A DNA stretch of 64,000 nt from an uncultured Lachnospiraceae bacterium (lineage in GTDB: Bacteria; Bacillota; Clostridia; Lachnospirales; Lachnospiraceae). Under the pieces are notes generated by a model. The model worked only from the letters and a program-made list of their open reading frames with translations. It was not told the origin of the DNA and did not search any database. The stretch covers positions 1 to 64,000 of the forward strand of contig CANQBX010000011.1 of NCBI GenBank assembly GCA_947589095.1, read 5' to 3'. The translations under genes were made by a program, and so were the position numbers. This document shows, piece after piece, positions 24,728-31,727 of this stretch. Each line of letters begins with the position of its first letter. Position 1 is the first letter of the stretch.

Positions 24728-26215
24728 TCACGTTTCCTGCTCCGTCTTCGGGATCAATCCCTTTTGCGGAGTCCCGGTCGGTCCGTGTACGACAAGGACG
24801 TCGATTCCTTCCTCTGTCTCCACAAATTTCATCGGATCATAACAGATATAGCGCGGCGATATCTCCGTCGGGCTGAAATGCTGATGATAGAACATAATAT
24901 ACCGGCCGTCCGCCGTCTTTGTATATACGGAATCCCCTGTCCCCCGCGTAAAGCCGGTTGAACGCAGGATCGGGTTATAGCGGTATTTCCTGTACGGTCC
25001 TAAAGGATGCTCCGCAACGGCAAATCCTTCCGCGTAGCTGCCCTTATAATGAGAACCCGCGTACATCATATAATAAAGCCCCTTATGCTTTATGATCACT
25101 CCGCCTTCGACAATACGCGCATAATCACACTCCCATTCCTCCGTCGGCACCAGAAGCTTTGTGATCGTATCGTCAAGAGGCGTGATGATCCCGTCCTCAA
25201 GCTTCACCTCATAGGCCCAGATCTCATTGCCTTTATTGAAACGGACGACCGACAGGTACGTTCTTCCGTCGTCATCCACAAACGGATGTCCGCAGATCTC
25301 CTGAAAATCCTCGTGCAGCGGCTTCATGGTCTTAGAACGGAACGGCCCTAACGGCGACGTACTCGAGGCGAACGCAACCTGTACTCTGCGCCTGCCTGTT
25401 TCATCCGGGGCCGTATGGGAAGCGTAAGTCATATAGAACAGACCGTCCTTATAGAACACATTGGGGCTCATATATTCATTGTCGCCCCAGCCGTCCGTCC
25501 CGTGGAAAACCACCGTCGGTTCCGCCCAATGGATCAGATCCTTCGACGTATAGCACTGGAAAAGGGACATATCCTGCGTATCCGTGAAGTACAGGTAGTA
25601 GGTCCCGTTCCAGTACAGGATGTCCGGATCCGCTCCATAGATCACGGGATTGCGGTAACAGCTGTCCCTGTCATAAACCGGCGCTTCTTCCAGCTCCGTA
25701 AGCGTTACGCCGCGGAATTCCGCCGCGCCCTCGCCGAATTCCAGTCCCACGGTTCCTCTCGGAAAATGCCGAAGCTCCAGATCGAACTTCGGATAGGGAT
25801 CCGTCTCCTTCAAAAAGTTATTGAACCAGATCCGCGCGAAGGAGCCCTGCATTTCCACGCGAATCTTATACCAGCGGTTCTTCTCAAACGGATATCTCAT
25901 AGAGCCGAGCACGCTGTTGTTCCGGTCTCCTCCGTTTACCTTTGAGAGTTTCACCGTGCAGTCCGCCGCGTTCACGGACAGGCAGTAACCGGCGATCCAG
26001 GAAAAGCCGTTTTCCCCTTCTGCTCGGAAGTATACGCCCGCCTCGCCATCCCGCACCAGCCTGATCTCGCACTCGAACGCGAAATTGGCCGGCGCCCTGT
26101 CCCGTGAAAACAGCACCGCTCTGTCCTGCGCCGCGGAAAACAGCACATTCCCCGTATCCGCAGTCAGAACGCCGTCTTTTTCCGTTACTCCCGCGCCAAG
26201 CTGAATCCATTCCAT
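24728..26215 (-). CDS. Glycoside hydrolase family 43 with N-terminal beta-sandwich domain
   Basis: A 495-residue protein. Residues 1 to about 165 form a concanavalin-like sandwich (FAFECEIRLVRDGEAGVYFR, WYKIRVEMQGSFARIWFNN). Residues 175-495 form the GH43 five-blade propeller: base Asp in YGADPDILYWNGTYYLYFT, pKa Asp around CGHPFVDDDGRTYLS and acid Glu in RIVEGGVIIKHKGLYYMMYA. GH43 enzymes remove arabinose or xylose side groups. The sandwich is more often C-terminal in this family. AAAGGAGG before ATG 26215 fixes the start. First gene of the locus. Confidence 0.9.
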   Translation of the reverse strand: MEWIQLGAGVTEKDGVLTADTGNVLFSAAQDRAVLFSRDRAPANFAFECEIRLVRDGEAGVYFRAEGENGFSWIAGYCLSVNAADCTVKLSKVNGGDRNNSVLGSMRYPFEKNRWYKIRVEMQGSFARIWFNNFLKETDPYPKFDLELRHFPRGTVGLEFGEGAAEFRGVTLTELEEAPVYDRDSCYRNPVIYGADPDILYWNGTYYLYFTDTQDMSLFQCYTSKDLIHWAEPTVVFHGTDGWGDNEYMSPNVFYKDGLFYMTYASHTAPDETGRRRVQVAFASSTSPLGPFRSKTMKPLHEDFQEICGHPFVDDDGRTYLSVVRFNKGNEIWAYEVKLEDGIITPLDDTITKLLVPTEEWECDYARIVEGGVIIKHKGLYYMMYAGSHYKGSYAEGFAVAEHPLGPYRKYRYNPILRSTGFTRGTGDSVYTKTADGRYIMFYHQHFSPTEISPRYICYDPMKFVETEEGIDVLVVHGPTGTPQKGLIPKTEQET

Positions 26216-26271
26216 TCTGCATCCTCCTTTGTCTGTAAACAATAAGATCAGAAAACATTTATGATAAAATG

Positions 26272-26300
26272 ATTCTACAGCTTCTATGGAAAATGAAACA
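26272..26300 (-). promoter_or_regulatory. Promoter of the GH43-led transcript
   Basis: -35 TGTTTC (26300-26295), 17-bp spacer, -10 TAGAAT (26277-26272) on the minus strand, start near 26265. The -35 is poor, and a dyad starts exactly 7 bp upstream, as at the DUF5107 promoter. Confidence 0.55.
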
Positions 26301-26307
26301 GACGAAG

Positions 26308-26331
26308 ATTTGCGGAATTTTTTCTGAAAAT
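26308..26331. promoter_or_regulatory. Dyad (candidate activator site) upstream of GH43 promoter
   Basis: Arms ATTTGCGGA (26308-26316) and TCTGAAAAT (26323-26331) around an A/T spacer, each one base different from the dyad at 20664-20687. The flanking 7-bp gap to the -35 (GACGAAG) also resembles the other copy (GGCGAAT). Confidence 0.55.
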
Positions 26332-26458
26332 TTTGACGTTTTCTTTCGGGCGTTTTCGGGAGCGGGACTGCCTTTGCTCCGTGCGTAGTTTCGTGCATAG
26401 TTTGCAGGGAAATACAAGCAGGACGTAACCGACGCTCCTCTTGAATGAAAAAGAAAAA

Positions 26459-26493
26459 GCCGGATACAGTTTTCATGAATCACTGTATCCGGC
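26459..26493 (-). terminator. Terminator after the GT2 gene
   Basis: Perfect 12-bp inverted repeat GCCGGATACAGT / ACTGTATCCGGC with an 11-nt loop, followed on the minus strand by TTTTTCTTTTTC. It insulates the GT2 unit from the GH43 promoter. Confidence 0.9.
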
Positions 26494-26505
26494 CTTCTCA
26501 TTCTC

Positions 26506-27525
26506 TTAATTAAACCCAAAGAACTTCTGGCTGATCTTATATCCCGCCTCGGAGATCTTCCGGCCGCCCTTTCCCGGCAGGTTCATGCCCTGGCCCAGGA
26601 AGCCGAACCGCAGCCGCAGCCACAGCGGGAAGCTCTTCTTCTTCAGGTACTGCCACAGCTCCTTCTTCTTCGCCAGATTCTCCTCGGTGCCGGAGCGGAT
26701 CGCCAGGATCGAGGAAACGACCATCATGATTTCCAGATAGCGGACCATATAGTGGCGCAGCTTCCGATTGGAGATCTTGCCCATATCGTAGTAATCCAGC
26801 ATCAGCTTCGTCACCTTCAGCTGCTGATCGATGCGGCCGATCATCACCTGCTCATTGACCGACTGGTCCTCGCGCCCGATATAGTACCGGTAGAAATTCA
26901 CGTCCAGATAGTACATGGTCTTCACGTGGGGCAGGGGCTGGTAGACGAAAATATTGTCCACGTAAAAGGTGTGCTTCGGCAGCTCCAGACAGCAGTCCTT
27001 CAGAAGCTGGGTCCGGTAGATCACCGAATGCATCAGGATATACTGCCCCAGAATAAATACCTTCACGTCCTTCCAGGTAAACAGCTGGTCCTTGGGCAGG
27101 GCCGTCCGATAATTCATGATCTTCTTATGGGCCGCCCCCTGCTTGTCATAGACAAAATTGCTGATCAGCATGTCCAGCGTCTGGCTGCCGTAAACATAGC
27201 GGCGCAGGGTATCCAGGATCGCCCGGTAGGCGCCGGCGTCCACGCAGTCGTCGCTGTCCACCACCTTAAAATAGACGCCTGTGGCATTGCGAAGCCCCGT
27301 ATTCACCGCTTCGCCGTGGCCGCCGTTCTCCTGATGGATGGCCCGGCAGATGCCCGGGTAGTTCTTCTCGTATTCATCGGCGATCCGGGCCGTGTCGTCC
27401 TTCGTGGAACCGTCGTCCACGATCAGGATCTCCACCTCGTCGCCGCCGGCCAGCAGGGATTCGATACATTTGCTCATGTAAGCCGCCGAGTTGTAACAGG
27501 GTACTGCGATCGATAACAGTTTCAA
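26506..27525 (-). CDS. Glycosyltransferase family 2
   Basis: A 339-residue GT2 enzyme: start LKLLSIAVPCYNSAAYM, nucleotide-binding VEILIVDDGSTKDD and metal-binding VVDSDDCVD. No membrane helix. It probably adds a sugar to a cell-surface polymer. CTGGAGGGAAAAGAC stands 7 bp before TTG 27525, so I choose this start over an ATG at 27549 that precedes the ribosome site and overlaps the CPBP gene. Same direction as the CPBP gene, with a 16-bp gap. Confidence 0.9.
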   Translation of the reverse strand: MKLLSIAVPCYNSAAYMSKCIESLLAGGDEVEILIVDDGSTKDDTARIADEYEKNYPGICRAIHQENGGHGEAVNTGLRNATGVYFKVVDSDDCVDAGAYRAILDTLRRYVYGSQTLDMLISNFVYDKQGAAHKKIMNYRTALPKDQLFTWKDVKVFILGQYILMHSVIYRTQLLKDCCLELPKHTFYVDNIFVYQPLPHVKTMYYLDVNFYRYYIGREDQSVNEQVMIGRIDQQLKVTKLMLDYYDMGKISNRKLRHYMVRYLEIMMVVSSILAIRSGTEENLAKKKELWQYLKKKSFPLWLRLRFGFLGQGMNLPGKGGRKISEAGYKISQKFFGFN

Positions 27526-27541
27526 GTCTTTTCCCTCCAGA

Positions 27542-28204
27542 TTATGCAAAATGTTCTGCGAAAACCGCCGTCAGGTTGGCAGCCGCATGGACAGTCACCG
27601 CTGCCCAAAATCCCCCTCGATGTTCATAACTCTCTGCAAGGACCAGCCCCATGCAGATTCCGTAAGCTCCCTGAACCACGCTTCCGTGGTAGAGGCCAAA
27701 AATGGATGCCGACACGATCATCGCGACCGGAAATGAAAACCGCGGCCGCAATGTGCCGTAGATCATCCCGCGGAAGACCAGCTCTTCCGCCGCCGGGATC
27801 AGAATCCCCGCAAGCGCGATCTGCTGCCACAGAGGCGGCTCGTAGATCCGCACCAGATTATCCTGGTAACCTGTAAACACCTGCTGCAATCCGCTGATAG
27901 CGATCAGGTTATTAAACAGGAAACAGGACACGCTGCCGATGCAGGCGCACTGGAAAAGACGCTCGTACGGGGATCTGGGAATGAGATAGCGGTTGAGGTC
28001 GTCCTGCTGCCCCTCCGGCCATCCTGTATAGAATCTTCCGTCCGCCGTTCCGCGCGCATATAGGACCCCCAGGATCACCAGAACCGCAGCCGCGGAGATT
28101 CCCTGCGCCGGGAGCGCCTGCATATCCGGAAACAACAGAAACATCCCCGCCGTCAGGATCTCGTACACAGCGATCGGATAAACAATCCGCCACACCAGCT
28201 TCAT
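27542..28204 (-). CDS. CPBP family intramembrane protease
   Basis: A 220-residue membrane protein with about six helices and the CPBP (CAAX/Rce1-like) motifs in order: EExxxR in PAAEELVFRGMIYG, FxxxH in FGLYHGS and HxxxN in VTVHAAANL. These are glutamate-type intramembrane proteases; bacterial members are linked to bacteriocin immunity or signalling. AGGGGAGCAGGCAG precedes ATG 28204. Its promoter (28301-28329) is nearly identical to that of the next gene upstream. Confidence 0.92.
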   Translation of the reverse strand: MKLVWRIVYPIAVYEILTAGMFLLFPDMQALPAQGISAAAVLVILGVLYARGTADGRFYTGWPEGQQDDLNRYLIPRSPYERLFQCACIGSVSCFLFNNLIAISGLQQVFTGYQDNLVRIYEPPLWQQIALAGILIPAAEELVFRGMIYGTLRPRFSFPVAMIVSASIFGLYHGSVVQGAYGICMGLVLAESYEHRGGFWAAVTVHAAANLTAVFAEHFA

Positions 28205-28300
28205 CTGCCTGCTCCCCTCTTACAGCCTGCCCCGGAAGGGCCGCCGCGCCGTTTCTTCGGCATGCGTTTTCGATATGCCACAAATTTCCATACCGATTAA

Positions 28301-28329
28301 AGTATACCACAATTCTTGCCACATTTCAC
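28301..28329 (-). promoter_or_regulatory. Promoter of the CPBP protease gene (copy of the 30.1-kb promoter)
   Basis: GTGAAA (28329-28324), 17 bp, TATACT (28306-28301) on the minus strand. The 38 bases ending at the -10 match those at 30098-30135 at 33 positions. The stop codon of the AlbA_2 gene lies at its upstream edge. Confidence 0.6.
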
Positions 28330-28332
28330 TTA

Positions 28333-29910
28333 TTAGTTACTTTTTCCAGAGCGAATCGTAACATACTTCTGATTTCCGCTTCTGGGTTTATCAGGAATCG
28401 TCATTCTTAATTGTCCGCTTTCGAGCAACGGCGTTATATAATACTGTGTAAACCGCTTTTTGCTTCTATGGCCGCAAAAAGCAAGGATTTCCTGTTTGCT
28501 TCTGGGCGTTACACAATATTCAAGGATTTGCTGATATATCTTTTTGAGGGTTGTGTCTTGGGTCATATCTTGGGTCATATCTTGGATCGTATCTTGGGTC
28601 ATGCCCTGTTCTAATCTTACCTTTGTGCCTCCGAAATTACCTCTTCCGTAGCTTTCATTAATTACATAATCTGCACAGCCACCATCATGAATAACACTTG
28701 CCGAATCACTTCTGCCCACTGTGTAATCATAAGAGTAGGAATCATCCAGCGGAACAATGATCCGGAATATATCACCCTCGCTGAGCTTCGGATCGCTCCC
28801 GGAATAAAAGCGGCTATATTTGAACAAATTTCTTACGCCGGAACCAAGTCTGTCAGCCCTGCCAATATTTCTAAAGAACGTCGCTATAATCGGATTTTTG
28901 GAAACAGGCTCCAGATTATCCGGTGTGATCAGCCCATCCCTCACTGCCCGGTTCGCATTCTCCGTATACATTCTGTCTCGCATAATAACAAATTTCGCCG
29001 TATAAGAACTGATAAATTCCCGATGCATCAAAATATTGCTCACTATCTCCCGCGCAAGGACATCCCGAAGGCTGACACGATCCACTCCCTCCAAGAAAAA
29101 CTTGTCCGATAAATGCTTTCGGGCAAAATCCATCAAAATATCATAGCTTTCAATCAGGTTCGTACGCACAATCTCTCGATCGTCGTACCTGTCAAGATTT
29201 ACGCGCCGCACGATCGCGTCCGTCTCATATGCAGGACAGACATTTTGAATTACCTCATCCTTTCCCAGCAGGAGAATCGCGGCAAGATTAAAGCCTTTTT
29301 CACCTGTCGCGACATCCAGACCATACAATCCCGCGCTTTTCAGCAGTTCCATATCATCCATATCCTGCCACGGGTGCCTCCCCATCGCATGATTAGCCGC
29401 AGCCTGGCGCACGCGCGGAAGCAAATCAAGCCGCAGATCATCTATTTTAGCGTATGGATATATTCTCTTCTCTGTAAACACATTCTGCTTTCTGATATAC
29501 ATTGCCGCAATCGCACCGGTCGCCGTTACTTTCACATCTGCATCATCTACACGGTCATAGATCACCTTTTTGTAGCTATGAACCTCTGAACTGGGCGGCA
29601 CATGGACATGAATCACCATGTGTCCATCAAATTCTATCAATTCAGGAGCAATATAAACAGTCGGATGAAATAAACCATCATTGCTTATAACGCTTATAAA
29701 ATTTTTGACCATATCTGGTACTGCTTTTTCCGGTACTCCAATTACGGTTCCGTCATCCAATACTCCCATGAAAATATCACCGCCAAAACGGTTCAGAAAG
29801 GCGCAGACACTCTCATAAACATCATGCTCGATTCCGTTTCCACAGCGTTTAAATTCTACCGTCACAGTCTCGCCAACCATAAGAATAGAACGAAATGTTT
29901 CCTGATTCAA
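28333..29910 (-). CDS. AlbA_2 (Schlafen-like) ATP-binding regulator
   Basis: A 525-residue protein. Residues 10-110 carry the AlbA_2 domain (VEFKRCGNGIEHDVYESVCA, GGDIFMGVLDDGTVIG). A central part has an HATPase_c_4-like region (EIVSNILMHREF, then GRADRLGSGVRNLFKY). A C-terminal winged helix follows a tandem MTQD run. Such proteins are usually annotated as putative regulators. The start is TTG 29910 with GGAAGGAAG upstream. Lower GC than its neighbours, which suggests horizontal acquisition. Confidence 0.85.
   Translation of the reverse strand: MNQETFRSILMVGETVTVEFKRCGNGIEHDVYESVCAFLNRFGGDIFMGVLDDGTVIGVPEKAVPDMVKNFISVISNDGLFHPTVYIAPELIEFDGHMVIHVHVPPSSEVHSYKKVIYDRVDDADVKVTATGAIAAMYIRKQNVFTEKRIYPYAKIDDLRLDLLPRVRQAAANHAMGRHPWQDMDDMELLKSAGLYGLDVATGEKGFNLAAILLLGKDEVIQNVCPAYETDAIVRRVNLDRYDDREIVRTNLIESYDILMDFARKHLSDKFFLEGVDRVSLRDVLAREIVSNILMHREFISSYTAKFVIMRDRMYTENANRAVRDGLITPDNLEPVSKNPIIATFFRNIGRADRLGSGVRNLFKYSRFYSGSDPKLSEGDIFRIIVPLDDSYSYDYTVGRSDSASVIHDGGCADYVINESYGRGNFGGTKVRLEQGMTQDTIQDMTQDMTQDTTLKKIYQQILEYCVTPRSKQEILAFCGHRSKKRFTQYYITPLLESGQLRMTIPDKPRSGNQKYVTIRSGKSN
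28553..28608. repeat. 12-bp in-frame tandem repeat in the AlbA_2 gene
   Basis: About four to five copies of a 12-bp unit (plus-strand TTGGGTCATATC with variants) encode the run MTQDTIQDMTQDMTQD just before the winged helix. Length may vary by slippage without a frameshift. Confidence 0.8.
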
Positions 29911-30097
29911 TCGTCTGTCACTTCCTTCCTATTTGCTTAAATGTTCTTTCTTTTATCATTTCGCAAACCGTTTTACCGATTTTGGGGGTATACTCCCCAG
30001 AATAGCGCTTAATCCAGAACTTTATCCTTCTCTTAACCAAGTAGCGAACGATTTTACGGTAAAAAATATCTATTTTCTGCCGTAAAACTTTGTAGTG
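29911..30097 (-). other. Leader region of the AlbA_2 gene with a large inverted repeat
   Basis: The transcribed leader (about 180 nt) holds an inverted repeat at 30052-30087: TTTTACGG and CCGTAAAA arms with further A/T pairing inside. A related half-site TTTTACCG lies at 29968-29979. It may be an operator or an RNA hairpin. No small gene is credible here. Confidence 0.4.
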
Positions 30098-30126
30098 ATT
30101 ATAACACAGTTCTTCCCATATTTCAC
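30098..30126 (-). promoter_or_regulatory. Promoter of the AlbA_2 gene
   Basis: GTGAAA (30126-30121), 17 bp, TATAAT (30103-30098) on the minus strand. The sequence around it, out to about 30146, is repeated at 28301-28349 ahead of the CPBP gene. Confidence 0.6.
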
Positions 30127-30216
30127 TTATTAGTTGCTTTTTTTCCATATAAAGTTTATACTGTTTTTATCCGCTTGAAACATTTTTCGTATTGTTTGGG
30201 AAATGCAGCAAAAAAT

Positions 30217-30295
30217 ACAGAAGGCGTGCACCGGCACCCTTTCTGCCTAGAAATACGAACAGAGCATCACGGGCGCCCTTCTCTCACGGGATTAC
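30217..30295. repeat. Two adjacent copies of an intergenic repeat (about 37-42 bp each)
   Basis: Copies at 30217-30257 and 30259-30295 share the pattern CAGAG, TCAC or CACC, GGCGC and a closing AAATAC-like end. The second matches a copy at 53176-53212 at 29 of 37 positions. The first copy can also fold (CAGAA...TTCTG with an inner GTGC/GCAC stem), and 30266-30322 can fold as CACGG-GCGCC against GGCGC-CCGTG. These lie in the leader region of the carbamate kinase gene. Confidence 0.5.
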
Positions 30296-30365
30296 AGAAG
30301 GCTTGGCGCTCCGTGAGCTTTCCCTGAAATGAATACAGTCAATCCAAGAAAGAGAGGTATCATAT

Positions 30366-31301
30366 ATGCCGAAGAAACGCATCGTCATGGCGCTTGGCCA
30401 CAAAGCTCTGGGAACGAACCTGCCTGAGCAGAAGGAGGCCGCTCAGCATATGTCCAGAATCATCGCCGATTTTGTCCAGGACGGATGGCAGGTAGCCGTA
30501 GTCCATTCCAACGCTCCCCAGGTAGGTATGATCCACACCGCCATGAATGAGTTCGGGAAGGCGCACGAGGGCTACACGCCCGCCCCCATGTCCGTCTGTT
30601 CCGCCATGAGCCAGGGCTACATCGGCTACGACCTGCAGAACGCGATCCGCGCGGCCCTCTTAGGCCGCGGCATCTATAAACCGGTATCCACGATCCTGAC
30701 CCAGGTTACCGTAGACCCTTACGACGAGACCAGCCACACGCCGGCCAAGTCTATCGGCCGCATCCTGACGGCAGAGGAAGCTGAGGCCGAAGAAGCAAAA
30801 GGGAACTTCGTTCGCGAGATCCCCGGCAAAGGCTTCCAGCGTATGGTAGCCGCACCGAATCCGGTAGCTATCGTGGAAATCGACGCCATCCGTGCCCTTC
30901 TCGACGCCGGACAGATCGTCATCGCCTGCGGAGGCGGCGGCATCCCGGTCATGGTTCAGGGTCACTCCTTAAAGGGCGCCAGCGCCGTCATCGAGAAGGA
31001 CCTGGCCGCCGGCCTTCTGGCCCGCGAGGTCGACGCCGACGTGCTGATGATCCTGACCGCCGTGGACAACGTGACGCTCAACTACGGCCAGCCCGACGAG
31101 CACCCCATCCACACGATGAACCTGGACGAAGCCAGGGACTACATCGCCCAGGGCCAATTTGAGTTCGCCTCCATGCTGCCGAAGGTGGTCGCCAGCGTCG
31201 ATTTCATCCAAAGCGGCAAAGGCCGCCGCGCCGTCATCACCTCGCCGGAGAAGGCGGTGCTGGGGCTTGCGGGGAAGGCCGGGACAGCTATTACGGAGTA
31301 G
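30366..31301 (+). CDS. arcC: Carbamate kinase
   Basis: A 311-residue amino-acid-kinase-fold enzyme that makes ATP from carbamoyl phosphate and ADP, releasing carbamate. Family segments are clear: NAPQVGMIHTAM, SQGYIGYDLQNAI, TILTQVTVDPYD, VIACGGGGIPV, IEKDLAAGLLAREVDADVL and ITSPEKAVLGL. The usual N-terminal GGNAL reads GHKAL here (residues 11-15). No arginine deiminase or carbamoyltransferase gene is nearby, so the carbamoyl phosphate source is elsewhere. GAGAGG precedes ATG 30366. Confidence 0.96.
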   Translation: MPKKRIVMALGHKALGTNLPEQKEAAQHMSRIIADFVQDGWQVAVVHSNAPQVGMIHTAMNEFGKAHEGYTPAPMSVCSAMSQGYIGYDLQNAIRAALLGRGIYKPVSTILTQVTVDPYDETSHTPAKSIGRILTAEEAEAEEAKGNFVREIPGKGFQRMVAAPNPVAIVEIDAIRALLDAGQIVIACGGGGIPVMVQGHSLKGASAVIEKDLAAGLLAREVDADVLMILTAVDNVTLNYGQPDEHPIHTMNLDEARDYIAQGQFEFASMLPKVVASVDFIQSGKGRRAVITSPEKAVLGLAGKAGTAITE

Positions 31302-31345
31302 GCAAGAAAACGATACAGCGATTTGCACCTTATATATATTACATA

Positions 31346-31360
31346 GTGCAAATTTTGCAC
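31346..31360. promoter_or_regulatory. Palindromic operator, copy 1
   Basis: GTGCAAATTTTGCAC, a 15-bp palindrome, 10-24 bp upstream of the -35 box at 31370. Its centre is 32 bp (three helical turns) from the second copy. A lone half-site TTTGCAC lies at 31322-31328. Confidence 0.65.
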
Positions 31361-31369
31361 TTTTTGAAA

Positions 31370-31398
31370 TTGACAAAGTGCAAAATTTGCACTATACT
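31370..31398 (+). promoter_or_regulatory. Consensus promoter with operator copy 2 filling the spacer
   Basis: TTGACA (31370-31375), a spacer of exactly 17 bp, TATACT (31393-31398). The palindrome GTGCAAAATTTGCAC (31378-31392) occupies nearly the whole spacer, so a bound protein would block RNA polymerase. Start expected near 31405. Confidence 0.8.
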
Positions 31399-31404
31399 GA
31401 CCGC

Positions 31405-31612
31405 CTTCAATCCTGTCGATGAAGATCACGGCATACTCACCCATAGAGAAAAGGAACGCACCGTGATATTTGAAGAACATGAAGTTAATTTCTGCTATCT
31501 TTTCCGATAAGGTAAGATAGAATTGTCAAAGACGAATAAGTATTACGTCTGAGGGCGCAATATAGATTGTACGCCGAAGGGCACGGGCACCTATCATGGT
31601 GTCCATTTTTTT
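31405..31612 (+). ncRNA. Candidate short regulated transcript (about 210 nt)
   Basis: Bounded by the operator-controlled promoter and a strong terminator. It can form AGACG/CGTCT (31530-31550) and GGCG/CGCC with inner AAT/ATT (31554-31575), then the terminator hairpin. The only possible coding unit is a 15-codon frame from GTG 31462 with AAAAGGAA upstream, so it could be a small RNA, an attenuated leader of a lost gene, or a peptide gene. No known RNA family was recognised. Confidence 0.5.
31585..31612 (+). terminator. Intrinsic terminator of the short transcript
   Basis: Seven-pair hairpin GGGCACC / GGTGTCC with a 6-nt loop, followed by A and seven T. Confidence 0.88.
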
Positions 31613-31664
31613 CGCTAAATAATATCACGCAGAATAAAGAATCACAATAGCAAACATAAAAACA

Positions 31665-31696
31665 GGGCTATGGTCACCATCAGGCAATCATAACCC
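31665..31696. terminator. Bidirectional terminator downstream of GH32
   Basis: GGGCTATG (31665-31672) pairs with CATAACCC (31689-31696) through eight pairs including one G-T. T-rich runs follow on both strands (TTTTT on plus, TGTTTTTATG on minus). It ends the GH32 transcript. Confidence 0.8.
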
Positions 31697-31727
31697 TTTT
31701 TAATTATAACTCTATTCCTGTCCGGCT

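Noticed and set aside
28411-28614. CRISPR-like array in the 28.5-kb repeats
   Set aside because: The unit is 12 bp, contiguous without spacers and in frame within a coding gene.
29918-30148. Minus-strand frame of 76 codons between the AlbA_2 gene and arcC
   Set aside because: Its start codon lies upstream of the likely -35 of the AlbA_2 promoter (30121-30126), it has no ribosome site, and its first part is the promoter block repeated at 28.3 kb.
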